Of a DNA stretch of 21,273 nt, positions 14,007-21,273 are shown one piece after another (within the stretch, counting starts at the first letter, position 1; the number at the start of each line of letters is the position of its first letter). The notes under the pieces are model-generated. The model did not search any database, was not told the DNA's origin, and saw only the letters and a program-made list of their open reading frames with translations. This stretch comes from CAYZEZ01 sp964477295 (GTDB taxonomy: Bacteria; Bacteroidota; Bacteroidia; Bacteroidales; SM23-62): positions 1-21,273 of the forward strand of contig CAYZEZ010000045.1 of NCBI GenBank assembly GCA_964477295.1. Reading direction: 5' to 3'. The position numbers were made by a program, and so were the translations under genes.

Positions 14007-14819
14007 ATGAAAAAAAGACAAACGGCCGTTATTGCAACTATCGTTATAGTACTTTTCCTTATAATTTTCGGAAGCAGGATGTTCCATGTAATAAAACCAG
14101 GGGAGAGGGGGGTAGTTTTCAAGAATATTTCCGGAGTATTGGATAAGGATAATATCAGGCAAACCGGTCTGAATATAGTTGCACCATGGAATAATTTGTA
14201 TAAATACAATGTGAGGGAACAGCAACGGGAAGAAACCATGGACGTACTCGATAAGAGCGGGTTATCGGTTAGCGTGGATATTACAGTCCGCTTTAACCCG
14301 TTATATGACCGGATCGGTTACCTGCATGAGGTTTTTGGCCGGGATTTTGTAAATACGCTGGTGGTACCTGAAGTCCGTTCATCAGTAAGGAAGGTAATGG
14401 GCAGGTATACTGCAGAGGAGATCTATTCAACCAAAAGGAATGAGGTTGAAGAGGCCATCATACATGAGACCGGGCTAATACTTAAGACCAATAATCTCGA
14501 CATGCGGGCATTGCTGATCAGATCGATTAATTTGCCTCCTGATATTAAGAAAGCCATCGAGAATAAATTAACCCGTGAGCAGGAATCCCTGGCCATGACC
14601 TTTGTCCTTGAAAAGGAAAGGCAGGAAGCAGACAGGAAGCAAATCGAGGCGGAAGGTATCGCTAACTATAACAGAGAAATAAGTGCCAGCCTCACCGATC
14701 GCATCCTTACTCTTCGGGGAATAGAAGCCACACAGAAACTGGTTGAATCTCCAAATAGTAAAGTCATCGTTGTTGGAAGCGGGGAAAATGGTCTACCATT
14801 AATTCTTGGAGGAAACTAA
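14007..14819 (+). CDS. Prohibitin-family SPFH/Band 7 membrane protein
   Basis: The 270-residue protein has an N-terminal membrane helix (about 5-23) after a basic start (MKKRQ), then an SPFH/Band 7 domain (about 27-190): VIKPGERGVVFKNISGV, GLNIVAPWNN, YNVREQQREETMDVLDKSGL, then VPEVRSSVRKVMGRYTAEEI. A charged coiled coil (about 185-230) with the EKERQEADRKQIEAEGIA pattern follows. Prohibitin-like proteins form large membrane-attached rings that organise membrane regions and modulate the FtsH-type proteases; in bacteria the function is less clear. Length is as in the family. The inverted repeat and palindrome upstream may take part in its control. The next gene starts 103 bases later in the same direction. 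Confidence 0.93.
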   Translation: MKKRQTAVIATIVIVLFLIIFGSRMFHVIKPGERGVVFKNISGVLDKDNIRQTGLNIVAPWNNLYKYNVREQQREETMDVLDKSGLSVSVDITVRFNPLYDRIGYLHEVFGRDFVNTLVVPEVRSSVRKVMGRYTAEEIYSTKRNEVEEAIIHETGLILKTNNLDMRALLIRSINLPPDIKKAIENKLTREQESLAMTFVLEKERQEADRKQIEAEGIANYNREISASLTDRILTLRGIEATQKLVESPNSKVIVVGSGENGLPLILGGN

Positions 14820-14830
14820 CTAAGAAGGTG

Positions 14831-14893
14831 CGAAGTACAAGTTACGAGGTGCGGGGTAATACAGGACAATGAAACCTCGTAACTCGTAACTTG
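14831..14893. repeat. Inverted repeat built from CTCGTAACTTG-type units
   Basis: CAAGTTACGAG (14838-14848) and CTCGTAACTTG (14883-14893) are perfect 11-bp reverse complements. The right arm is a tandem (CCTCGTAACTCGTAACTTG) and the left arm begins with related units (GCGAAGTACAAGTTACGAGGTGCGGGG). It can fold after the SPFH stop, but only TTTATC follows, so it is at best a weak terminator. The repetitive make-up suggests a degenerate short-repeat block. Confidence 0.55.
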
Positions 14894-14922
14894 TTTATCT
14901 GCAAATAATCCCTACATATACC

Positions 14923-15384
14923 ATGATTCAACGAATCCAGACAATATACCTCTTGTTTGCCACCGTCCTTATCTCCCTCATGCATTTTTTCCCTCTTGCA
15001 AAAATACTCGGAGGATCCAACGCCATTATAGTATTCAGATCATATGGGTTCTTTAGTGAAAGCATAACCAGTGAGCTGTTGCCTTCCTTCCCGTTCTTTA
15101 TATTGATTAGTGTTGTTATTATTCTCTATATCCTGGCTATCTTCCTTTATGGAAACAGAAATCTGCAGGCAAGGATTTGCCGGCTAAATATACTTTTGCT
15201 GATCGGATCGGTGGGAATGTTGACCTACTACATTATTCATATGTACAGGGCGATGGCTGGTGTGGAATACTCATTTCAAATCACCATCATCTTCCCTTTG
15301 ATCAGTATTGTATTTACCTGGCTCGCGATCAGGGGGATCGTAAAAGACGAAGCGCTGGTGCGTTCGGTCGATAAGATCCGCTAA
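14923..15384 (+). CDS. DUF4293 family membrane protein
   Basis: The 153-residue protein starts with MIQRIQTIYLL, the hallmark of DUF4293, a family found almost only in Bacteroidota. Four membrane helices are visible (about residues 7-28, 53-75, 86-107 and 117-137), with a basic C-terminus in the cytoplasm (SVDKIR). Its function is unknown. It converges with pyrI, 12 bases apart, with no clear terminator between them. Upstream it may share transcription with the SPFH gene or have its own start. Confidence 0.9.
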   Translation: MIQRIQTIYLLFATVLISLMHFFPLAKILGGSNAIIVFRSYGFFSESITSELLPSFPFFILISVVIILYILAIFLYGNRNLQARICRLNILLLIGSVGMLTYYIIHMYRAMAGVEYSFQITIIFPLISIVFTWLAIRGIVKDEALVRSVDKIR

Positions 15385-15396
15385 TAACAAGATATC

Positions 15397-15861
15397 CTAC
15401 ATGTTTTTGATCGACAGGTTATTGTGACCGGTTATCTTTTCACAATAGTGGCATTTTAAAGTGACTGGCTGCTTATTAATCACGATGAATTTTGTCATAA
15501 CAACCTGGTTATTTGTAATACATTGCGGATTAACGCATTTAACAATGTCTTCAATTATATCAGGCACCTCTACAACCTTTTTCTCGACTACCTCGTAATC
15601 CCGGATGATATTTATTTTTGCCTGCGGAGCTATAAGGGCAATCCTGTCGAGGTCATCTTTCCTGAAAAATACTTCACTCAATTTAATTATTGCCTTTTTC
15701 CCTAACTTTTTACTTTCCAGGTTTGTGCCGAAGGTAATCTGGTTTTCCAGGTGGCTCAGCCCAAGGATATCAATTACATTGAACAGCAGTCTGGCAGGGA
15801 TATGGTCTATCACTGTTCCATTTTTAATCGCACTAACCACGAGTTGTTTTTTCTCAGCCAT
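15397..15861 (-). CDS. pyrI: Aspartate carbamoyltransferase regulatory subunit
   Basis: PyrI binds CTP or ATP and controls the catalytic PyrB subunit at the first committed step of pyrimidine synthesis. The 154 residues match the family: VSAIKNGTVIDHIPA (9-23) in the allosteric domain, and a C-terminal zinc domain with Cys109, Cys114, Cys137 and Cys140 (the E. coli protein has 109, 114, 138 and 141). All four zinc ligands are present, so the PyrB-PyrI contact should form. The gene follows pyrB by 11 bases on the same strand. Confidence 0.97.
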   Translation of the reverse strand: MAEKKQLVVSAIKNGTVIDHIPARLLFNVIDILGLSHLENQITFGTNLESKKLGKKAIIKLSEVFFRKDDLDRIALIAPQAKINIIRDYEVVEKKVVEVPDIIEDIVKCVNPQCITNNQVVMTKFIVINKQPVTLKCHYCEKITGHNNLSIKNM

Positions 15862-15872
15862 ATTTTTATAAT

Positions 15873-16781
15873 TTATTGTGTTCCTAAAATAGATGTAATA
15901 ATTGCCATTCGGGTATATACGCCATTAAGTGCCTGTGTGAAGTAATAGGCTTTCAAATTATCGTCAACATCTTCACTGATCTCATTAACCCTGGGAAGAG
16001 GATGAAGCACTTTTACTGTTTCTTTAGTATCTTCCAGCATATTGTTTTTCAGTACATATGCATTTTTAACTTTTTCATATTCGATAGGATCTGAAAATCT
16101 TTCCTTTTGTACCCGGGTCATATAAATAATATCTGCATCGGCAATGATATCAGTGAAATCCTTATGCTCGTAATATTTCAGGCCTAGGTTATCGAGATAG
16201 ATCTTATATTCATCCGGCATTTTCAGTTCATCGGGAGATATAAAATTAAAGGTGGTATCGAATTTCGACATAGCCATTAAAAGGGAATGTACTGTACGGC
16301 CATATTTCAAATCGCCGACAAGGAAAATGTTCAGGTTATCCAGTCTGTTCTGGGTTTTTCGGATTGAATAGAGGTCGAGCAGGGTTTGTGATGGATGCTG
16401 GTTAGCACCATCGCCTGCATTGACAACAGGTACTCCGGCCACTTCACTTGCAAATTTTGCACTTCCTTCCAGCGGGTGTCGCATCACGATAAGATCGCAG
16501 TAATTGCTTACAATTTTGATAGTATCCTTGAGGGTTTCTCCCTTTGATGCACTGGTAATGCCAATATCTGCAAATCCAATAATCCTTCCACCCAACCTGT
16601 TAACTGCACTTTCAAAACTCAGGCGTGTGCGTGTGGACGGTTCAAAAAACAGTGTGGCAACTACATAACCCTCAAGCAGGGATTGCCTGGGATTTTCTTC
16701 AAATTTTGCGGCCAGATCCAGTATCTGAAGATATTCCTCTTTTGAATAATCGTTGATTGAAACTAAGCTTCTACCCTTCAT
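15873..16781 (-). CDS. pyrB: Aspartate carbamoyltransferase catalytic subunit
   Basis: PyrB joins carbamoyl phosphate and aspartate to carbamoyl-aspartate. The 302-residue protein has the carbamoyl-phosphate motif STRTR (49-53), Lys80 in SASKGE, RHP (101-103), NQHPSQ with His129 and Gln132, Arg162 (YGRTVHS), TRVQ with Arg223 and Gln225, and LHPLPR (259-264). Every catalytic and substrate-binding residue known from E. coli is in place. It is followed directly by pyrI. Its start is 88 bases after the yigZ stop, so it may have its own promoter; the leader contains no clear TAnnTTTG and no obvious attenuator hairpin with a T-tract. Confidence 0.98.
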   Translation of the reverse strand: MKGRSLVSINDYSKEEYLQILDLAAKFEENPRQSLLEGYVVATLFFEPSTRTRLSFESAVNRLGGRIIGFADIGITSASKGETLKDTIKIVSNYCDLIVMRHPLEGSAKFASEVAGVPVVNAGDGANQHPSQTLLDLYSIRKTQNRLDNLNIFLVGDLKYGRTVHSLLMAMSKFDTTFNFISPDELKMPDEYKIYLDNLGLKYYEHKDFTDIIADADIIYMTRVQKERFSDPIEYEKVKNAYVLKNNMLEDTKETVKVLHPLPRVNEISEDVDDNLKAYYFTQALNGVYTRMAIITSILGTQ

Positions 16782-16869
16782 ATTTATTGTGGTTTAAATG
16801 TTTTTTTTGCGCAATAAAAGTACTCAACAAGTTACCTCGTTATCCCATGTGTTGAAAACAATTGAAAAC

Positions 16870-17484
16870 TTAAAGGGTCTCAATATATTTTATCTCCAAT
16901 CCCCGGATAAGATGGAGCCTTTGAACAACACTTTCAGCAATGGATCTACTTACGCCGACCTCCAGCTTCACCTGTTCATCGAATTGTTGATCAAGGATCT
17001 TTATTCCGGGGGCTTCAACAATTTTCATCACAGCATTGGTCAGATCATATGGAAAATGAAGCTGGTAAACTTCCCGTATTGTTCCGGTAACAATACTGGC
17101 ATTATCTATAGCATTTGCAGTAGCCGTTTTATAAGCCCTTATCAATCCACCCACTCCAAGCAGCGTTCCGCCGAAATACCGCACTACGATAACAAGTATA
17201 TTGGTAAGCCGATGGGCTTTGATCTGACCCAGTATTGGTTGTCCGGCTGAATTAGAAGGTTCTCCATCATCATTGATTCGATATTCTGATCGATCGTGTT
17301 TAAGAATATAGGCATAGCAATGATGGCGGGCGTCGTGATACTTTTTCCTGATATTTGCAATCATCTCCTCAGCCTGCTCTTTATTTTCAACAGGAAAGGC
17401 AAATGAAATAAACCTTGACCCTTTTTCCCTGTAGAGTCCTTCGGATGATTTTTGGATGGTTTTATATGAATCCTTGTCTGTCAT
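16870..17484 (-). CDS. yigZ: YigZ/IMPACT family protein
   Basis: The 204-residue protein has the UPF0029/IMPACT signature: DARHHCYAYI (51-60), NDDGEPSNSAGQPIL (70-84) and VVRYFGGTLLGVGGLIRAY (99-117). The N-terminal IMPACT domain (about 15-125) is followed by the usual DUF1949-like C-terminal domain. Eukaryotic IMPACT regulates the GCN2 kinase; bacterial YigZ is thought to bind nucleic acid or ribosomes, and its role is unsettled. Its ATG overlaps the stop of the upstream transporter gene (ATGA, 17484-17481), so the two are probably translated together. Confidence 0.93.
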   Translation of the reverse strand: MTDKDSYKTIQKSSEGLYREKGSRFISFAFPVENKEQAEEMIANIRKKYHDARHHCYAYILKHDRSEYRINDDGEPSNSAGQPILGQIKAHRLTNILVIVVRYFGGTLLGVGGLIRAYKTATANAIDNASIVTGTIREVYQLHFPYDLTNAVMKIVEAPGIKILDQQFDEQVKLEVGVSRSIAESVVQRLHLIRGLEIKYIETL

Positions 17485-18368
17485 ACACCTGAATAAGCCA
17501 GGATCACAATTGCAACAACGGATAATAAAATACCAAGAATATTCAGTCTTGAAAGCTTTTCCCTGAATAGTATCAATCCAGCCATAACTGACAGGATAAC
17601 GACTCCCACGTTATTTAATCCGAATACTACAGAGCTGTCGACCGGATTTCCATCTGAAAGTTTGAATGATAAGGCGCTGATTAGAAAATATACTGTTCCA
17701 AGGTTTATCAGGCCCAGACACAATCCTGTAAGCAATGTTTTTTTCTTTAAATAGGTTTTCAATGGTATTTTCTTTACCAGGGAGGCAGGTATGCTCAGGA
17801 GTGCTGCCATACCAAAAAGTATGGTAGAGAAAAAGGCCAGGTTTGATTCATCAACATACCTTTGCTGAGACAGTTTCATTAATGAGTCGATTAATCCCAT
17901 CCCGAGAAATAAAATAAAAGGAAGGTAGATTAACCGGGCCTGAAGATTCAGCTTGCCTTTTTTGAAAATAGTAAAAAAGACCCCTGCCAGTGCAAGGATA
18001 ATACCTGCAAGCTTTATCGGTGTTAGCTTGTCTGCAGGATCGATAATTATTGAAAAACAGATTGGGAAAACAACAGACATCTTAGCAGCCACGCTTGTTA
18101 TAGCAATACCAACCTGCTGGGAGGATGCAGCTGTGACAATGAAAAAAATCAGAAACAGGCTACCAATGAGCAGGGCCATTATAAAGAAAAACAGAGGGGG
18201 ATTAAACGTTGAATCCGACAATATCCCACTCAGGATGAAACCCAGAATAGCAGCTGTAAAGTAATTAATTACAATGATTGGAAGAGTGCTGATCCGGTAC
18301 CTCTCAGCCATCCTGAAAATAATGAGGATTATAGTAGAGAATACAATGCTAAGTGCAAGAAAATACAT
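17481..18368 (-). CDS. DMT-superfamily (EamA-like) permease
   Basis: The 295-residue protein is hydrophobic throughout, with about ten membrane helices in two halves of five, the layout of EamA-type drug/metabolite transporters. Recognisable features are the short positively charged loops and the C-terminal half with FGLNNVGVVILSVMAGLILFREKLS (helix 9 and the conserved ReklS ending), then NILGILLSVVAIVILAY (helix 10). The transported compound cannot be predicted. The gene starts 30 bases after the dnaA terminator and its stop overlaps yigZ by 4 bases. The promoter must lie in or just after the terminator region, or transcription reads through from dnaA. Confidence 0.87.
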   Translation of the reverse strand: MYFLALSIVFSTIILIIFRMAERYRISTLPIIVINYFTAAILGFILSGILSDSTFNPPLFFFIMALLIGSLFLIFFIVTAASSQQVGIAITSVAAKMSVVFPICFSIIIDPADKLTPIKLAGIILALAGVFFTIFKKGKLNLQARLIYLPFILFLGMGLIDSLMKLSQQRYVDESNLAFFSTILFGMAALLSIPASLVKKIPLKTYLKKKTLLTGLCLGLINLGTVYFLISALSFKLSDGNPVDSSVVFGLNNVGVVILSVMAGLILFREKLSRLNILGILLSVVAIVILAYSGV

Positions 18369-18389
18369 TCAGGATTGAGGGATTAATTC

Positions 18390-18424
18390 AAAAAAAAACA
18401 GGTTCGAGCAGGAACCTGTTTTTT
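18390..18424. terminator. Intrinsic terminator after dnaA
   Basis: CAGGTTC (18399-18405) and GAACCTG (18412-18418) form a perfect 7-bp stem with a 6-base loop. The stem is extended by 6 A-T pairs and followed on the minus strand by a run of nine T. It lies a few bases after the dnaA stop codon. On the plus strand the stem is followed by six T, so it would also stop transcription entering from the other side. Confidence 0.9.
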
Positions 18425-18429
18425 AGTCA

Positions 18430-19863
18430 TTATAGTTTTAGTTTCTTTTCGATTTCATCTATCTGCAACCTGAATCGTTTGTCTGTTTCGATCAGGTTAT
18501 TGACTGTTTTGCAAGCGTGCAAAACAGTTGCATGGTCTTTTCCCCCGATCTGAGATCCAATAGTTGCCAGTGATGCTTTTGTCATGTTTTTTGAAAAGAA
18601 CATGGCCACCTGTCTTGCCTGAACAATCTCCCTCTTCCTGGTTTTCGACTGAATCTGGTCTAAGGGGATATTAAAGAAATTACAAACAATCTTTTGTATG
18701 TAATCAATAGAAATCTCACGCTTTGTATTTTTGATCAGCTTGTCGATCATATCCTTTGCAAGCTCCAGTGTTATTTCCTTTCTGTTTAAAGTTGATTGAG
18801 CAAGCAATGAAATAAGCGCTCCTTCCAGTTCCCGGATATTATCTGTGATATGAGTGGCTATATATTCAATCACTTCTTCAGGTAGTTCGATGCCATCTTT
18901 ATAGATCTTTTGTTTTAAGATAGCAATCCTTGTTTCATAATCAGGAGTTTGAAGATCTGCTGACAACCCCCATTTAAACCTTGAAAGCAGCCTTTGCTCA
19001 AGTCCCTGCAATTCAACAGGCGGTTTGTCTGAAGTAAGAATCAATTGCTTTCCTGATTGATGGAGGTGGTTGAAAATATGGAAAAAGGTATCCTGAGTTT
19101 TTTCCTTTCCGGCAAATTCATGAACATCATCGATAATCAGTATATCGATCATCTGGTAGAAGTGAAGGAAATCGTTTTTGTTATTGTTCCTTATCGAATC
19201 AACAAACTGTGTCTGAAATTTATTCGCATTAACATAAAGGACAATTTTGTCTGCCAGCTTTTCTTTTACCTGAATTCCAATGGCCTGTGCCAGATGGGTT
19301 TTACCTAATCCTGATTCACCATATATGAGTAACGGATTAAAGGCAGTGCCTCCCGGATTATTTGCCACGGCAAAACTGGCTGAACGGGCCAGCCGGTTAC
19401 AATCTCCTTCAACAAAGTTGGTAAAAGAATATTCGGGATTTAATTGTGGATCAATGTTCAGCTTTTTTAAGCCGGGGATAACAAAAGGATTTTTAATAGA
19501 AGTGCTTTCCGTATCAATAGGTACAGAGAGTGGTCTGTTGTTTAAATCCTTCTGATTCTTTGCAGGTAACTTAACAGTGTAAGGTTTGGCATTGGAATAT
19601 CCATTGTTCTCCATCACAACACTGTATTCAAGTTTCGCATCAATCCCAAGCTCCTTTCTTATAACCTTCCTGAGTATATCAATATATTGCTCTTCCAGGT
19701 ACTCATAAAAGAAAGGGCTGGGTACCTGAATGGTTAAGATATTATTCTCAAGCTTAATAGGAACAATTGGTTCAAACCACGTTCTGAAACTTATGGAAGG
19801 TACATTATCCTTGATGACAGTTAAACATTTCTTCCAAACCTCTTCGTGCATCAGACGATTCAA
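18430..19863 (-). CDS. dnaA: Chromosomal replication initiator protein DnaA
   Basis: DnaA binds DnaA boxes at oriC and opens the origin. The 477 residues have all four domains: domain I (about 1-85, EVWKKCLTVIKDNVPSISF, then WFEPI), a variable linker (about 86-140), the AAA+ core (about 141-375) with Walker A GESGLGKTH (182-190), Walker B IDDVHEF (244-250) and the RLLSRFKWGL box (291-300), and domain IV (about 385-477) with the signature GGKDHATVLHACKTV (440-454) that contacts the DnaA box. Two starts are possible, ATG at 19863 and ATG at 19851 (MHEEVWKK); domain I would be complete with either. A strong terminator follows. The upstream gap is AT-rich and may hold replication sites. Confidence 0.98.
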   Translation of the reverse strand: MNRLMHEEVWKKCLTVIKDNVPSISFRTWFEPIVPIKLENNILTIQVPSPFFYEYLEEQYIDILRKVIRKELGIDAKLEYSVVMENNGYSNAKPYTVKLPAKNQKDLNNRPLSVPIDTESTSIKNPFVIPGLKKLNIDPQLNPEYSFTNFVEGDCNRLARSASFAVANNPGGTAFNPLLIYGESGLGKTHLAQAIGIQVKEKLADKIVLYVNANKFQTQFVDSIRNNNKNDFLHFYQMIDILIIDDVHEFAGKEKTQDTFFHIFNHLHQSGKQLILTSDKPPVELQGLEQRLLSRFKWGLSADLQTPDYETRIAILKQKIYKDGIELPEEVIEYIATHITDNIRELEGALISLLAQSTLNRKEITLELAKDMIDKLIKNTKREISIDYIQKIVCNFFNIPLDQIQSKTRKREIVQARQVAMFFSKNMTKASLATIGSQIGGKDHATVLHACKTVNNLIETDKRFRLQIDEIEKKLKL

Positions 19864-20231
19864 TTTAAAGGGTAAATAGCTTTCTTAATTTTTTGGTTAA
19901 GGTTAAGCTAAGATTGTGAAAAAAAAGAGAAAAAAAAAGTAACAAAACACTTGATTTTTAAGAAATAGTTATATGGTTTTTATTATCAGTGTTTTAACAA
20001 TTGAAAAAAAATAAAAAAAATTTATTGAATTGATAGTCAGTGATTTATGCAGAATCTATCTTAATAAATTGTTAACTAAACATTTAAATAATATTAATTG
20101 AACCTATTAGTTTATTCAGAGCATAATATTGCAAAATTTTGTCAAAGAATTATGGTGATTTATCAAATCAAAGAAAGCTTAAAAACGCAATTTCGGCGTA
20201 ACTAATAAATATAACGAAAAAAAAGCAATTA
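19864..20231. other. AT-rich region upstream of dnaA; possible oriC or dnaA regulatory region
   Basis: The 368 bases are extremely AT-rich (long A and T runs around 19917-19940, 19990-20035 and 20070-20100) and hold no gene. Two DnaA-box-like 9-mers lie on the plus strand, TTATGCAGA (20045-20053) and TTATTCAGA (20112-20120); each differs by one base from TTATNCACA. A TTATCAGTG at 19983-19991 is a poorer match. The AT-rich stretch could be a DNA unwinding element. No exact Bacteroidota promoter stands out for dnaA. With only two near-matches, an origin is possible but not shown. Confidence 0.35.
20181..20200 (-). terminator. Weak terminator candidate after the MCE gene
   Basis: On the minus strand ACGC (20199-20196) and GCGT (20188-20185) form a short stem with a 7-base loop, followed by five T. 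It lies about 30 bases after the stop of the MCE gene. The stem is only 4 bp, so termination may be partial. Confidence 0.3.
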
Positions 20232-21182
20232 TTACTTCTTCTTTTTGTCTGATTTCCCACCAAACACAGAAACATTAATATACTTTTTCGGATTCTCCTG
20301 TAAATCAATAAGTAACTGGTCCAGGTCACGAGAAACATCTTCAATGTGCCTGTATAATGTGTCATTATTAACCAGCATGCCAAGGGTACCCTCCCCGTCA
20401 TTTATTTTCTTCAGGAGGATGTGGGTTTGTTCAAGGGTAAGGTTGGTATTTTCAATAGTAGCCTTCAGGTTAGCCTGGGCTAATGAGTCAGAAACGACTG
20501 CGAAATTTTGAATGGCCTCTGTGATAGCCTTATTATTTTCTGACAGGTTCTTTGTGATAGACTCTATATGTCCTATCATTAACCTGAGCTTGCTGTTGGC
20601 AGTAAGCATGTCGCTGACATTCTCACTGCTCTCCTCAAGATTTTTAATCGACAATTTCAATGCGTTCATCGTTTCATTATCAAAGACATAATGTAAATTG
20701 TGCAACAGTGAATCGATAGTAACAATAAGTTTTTCAGCCTTGTCTTTGACAGGTAACAGCTGCTCTTCCAGCTGCTGGTCGAGTCCAAATTTATATACCG
20801 ATATCAAAGTGTCCCCATCCGAATAAAATTCATTATTGTCTGCAAGATGGATCTGAACAGCCTTTGTTCCAAGAAGGTCGGCACTGAATATTTCAGATAC
20901 AGAGCCTACAGGTATTTTATGTAACTTATGAACACCTAAAACTATTGTAAGCTTACCACTGCCGTCATCATTGAAATATATGTCATCTACTTGCCCTATT
21001 TTGTAGCCATTCATTAATACTTTTGAGTTAACTTCGAGTCCGCCGATTTGATCATATACAGCATAGTAGTCATTGGTGGCTTTTAAAATATTTCTTCCTT
21101 TCAGGAAATTCAAGCCCCAGATGACAACTGCAATTGAAATGGTGATAATAATTCCTAATCTGACTTCATTTGATAATTTCAT
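20232..21182 (-). CDS. MCE/MlaD-family lipid-transport protein
   Basis: From the ATG at 21182 the product is 316 residues: MKLSNEVRLG, a membrane anchor (about 8-26), an MCE domain (about 36-115, with YAVYDQIGGLEVNSKVLMNGYKIGQVDDI and the later LGTKAVQIHL), and a long helical C-terminal region (about 130-290) ending in a Lys-rich tail (GGKSDKKKK). MlaD-like proteins form a periplasmic hexamer anchored in the inner membrane that hands phospholipids between membranes. An upstream TTG at 21224 would add 14 residues with no family resemblance and overlaps the stop of the preceding gene, so 21182 is preferred. The helical tail is typical of Bacteroidota and plant MCE proteins. No ATPase or permease partner lies within the window. 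Confidence 0.88.
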   Translation of the reverse strand: MKLSNEVRLGIIITISIAVVIWGLNFLKGRNILKATNDYYAVYDQIGGLEVNSKVLMNGYKIGQVDDIYFNDDGSGKLTIVLGVHKLHKIPVGSVSEIFSADLLGTKAVQIHLADNNEFYSDGDTLISVYKFGLDQQLEEQLLPVKDKAEKLIVTIDSLLHNLHYVFDNETMNALKLSIKNLEESSENVSDMLTANSKLRLMIGHIESITKNLSENNKAITEAIQNFAVVSDSLAQANLKATIENTNLTLEQTHILLKKINDGEGTLGMLVNNDTLYRHIEDVSRDLDQLLIDLQENPKKYINVSVFGGKSDKKKK

Positions 21183-21220
21183 GGAAACGGGAAGTATATA
21201 ATATTGTAGGCTAAAAGTAA

Positions 21221-21273
21221 TCAATTTAGCTCATCCAGTGCATCCTTTACCGGGATAATTTTGTTGTTTTTTA
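21221..21273 (-). CDS. C-terminal fragment of an upstream minus-strand gene, cut by the window edge
   Basis: In the minus-strand frame ending at TGA (21223-21221) the last 16 codons read KNNKIIPVKDALDELN. The rest lies outside the window. In other Bacteroidota an N-acetylmuramoyl-L-alanine amidase gene often precedes the MCE gene, and this short tail would fit, but so few residues cannot identify a family. Confidence 0.5.
   Translation of the reverse strand, partial: KNNKIIPVKDALDELN

Noticed and set aside
16782..16869. Possible pyrimidine-responsive attenuator in front of pyrB
   Set aside because: I found no stable hairpin followed by a T-tract in these 88 bases, and no leader peptide rich in the usual residues.
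16798..17250. 150-codon plus-strand frame opposite yigZ
   Set aside because: It lies almost entirely antisense to yigZ, has no family resemblance, and begins in the pyrB leader.
20168..20401. 77-codon minus-strand frame overlapping the end of the MCE gene
   Set aside because: Out of frame with the MCE gene, whose frame carries the family's domain structure to its Lys-rich end.
1..21273. Mobile element, CRISPR array, defence or secretion cluster
   Set aside because: No transposase, integrase, regular repeat-spacer array or defence gene family is visible on either strand; nearly all the coding sequence is housekeeping.

Overview
The window looks like a stretch of core chromosome from a member of the Bacteroidota, probably a Bacteroidales/Marinilabiliales-type marine or anaerobic lineage. 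The evidence is the DUF4293 membrane protein, a Bacteroidota-style L19, the gene order small coiled-coil gene - zapA - 6S-like RNA - rny, an AsmA protein and an MCE protein of the kinds found in this phylum, pyrB next to pyrI, and two good matches to the phylum's promoter pattern (TTTG, about 19 bases, TAnnTTTG). Intergenic DNA is AT-rich and Shine-Dalgarno sequences are weak or absent. I see no transposase, integrase, phage gene, CRISPR array, tRNA or rRNA.

Layout. 1-2501 (+): the C-terminal part of an AsmA-family envelope protein with a charged coiled-coil tail, ending at a terminator shared with the convergent rplS. 2542-8948 (all -): rplS, a secreted C69 dipeptidase, a YqhD-like iron alcohol dehydrogenase, anmK (anhydro-MurNAc kinase) and an M23 peptidase. 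The last two, with the dehydrogenase, form a probable operon that joins peptidoglycan cutting to muropeptide sugar recycling. 8949-9296: a divergent regulatory region with a 12-bp dyad and a strong forward promoter. 9297-12865 (+): a small coiled-coil protein, zapA, a 6S-type RNA, rny with a structured leader, and a UDP-glucuronate-4-epimerase-type gene. 12876-13742 (-): a SirB1-like protein that has lost the transglutaminase catalytic residues. 14007-15384 (+): a prohibitin/SPFH protein and a DUF4293 protein, both preceded by inverted repeats. 15397-18368 (-): a DMT transporter, yigZ, pyrB and pyrI in one direction, the first two overlapping by ATGA. 18430-21182 (-): dnaA with a strong terminator and an MCE/MlaD-like lipid-transport protein, with an AT-rich 368-bp gap between them that could hold replication or regulatory sites. 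The last 53 bases hold the tail of another minus-strand gene.

The genes are mostly housekeeping: translation (L19), envelope and peptidoglycan (AsmA, M23, AnmK, MCE), division (ZapA and its coiled-coil neighbour), RNA turnover and RNA-polymerase control (RNase Y, 6S RNA), pyrimidine synthesis (PyrBI) and replication initiation (DnaA). No clearly new multi-gene system is visible. The points most worth a second look are non-coding or subtle: the 6S-like RNA and the separate hairpin in the rny leader, the missing canonical start of anmK, a perfect hairpin inside the end of anmK, several long dyads in front of genes, and the SirB1-like protein without catalytic residues.
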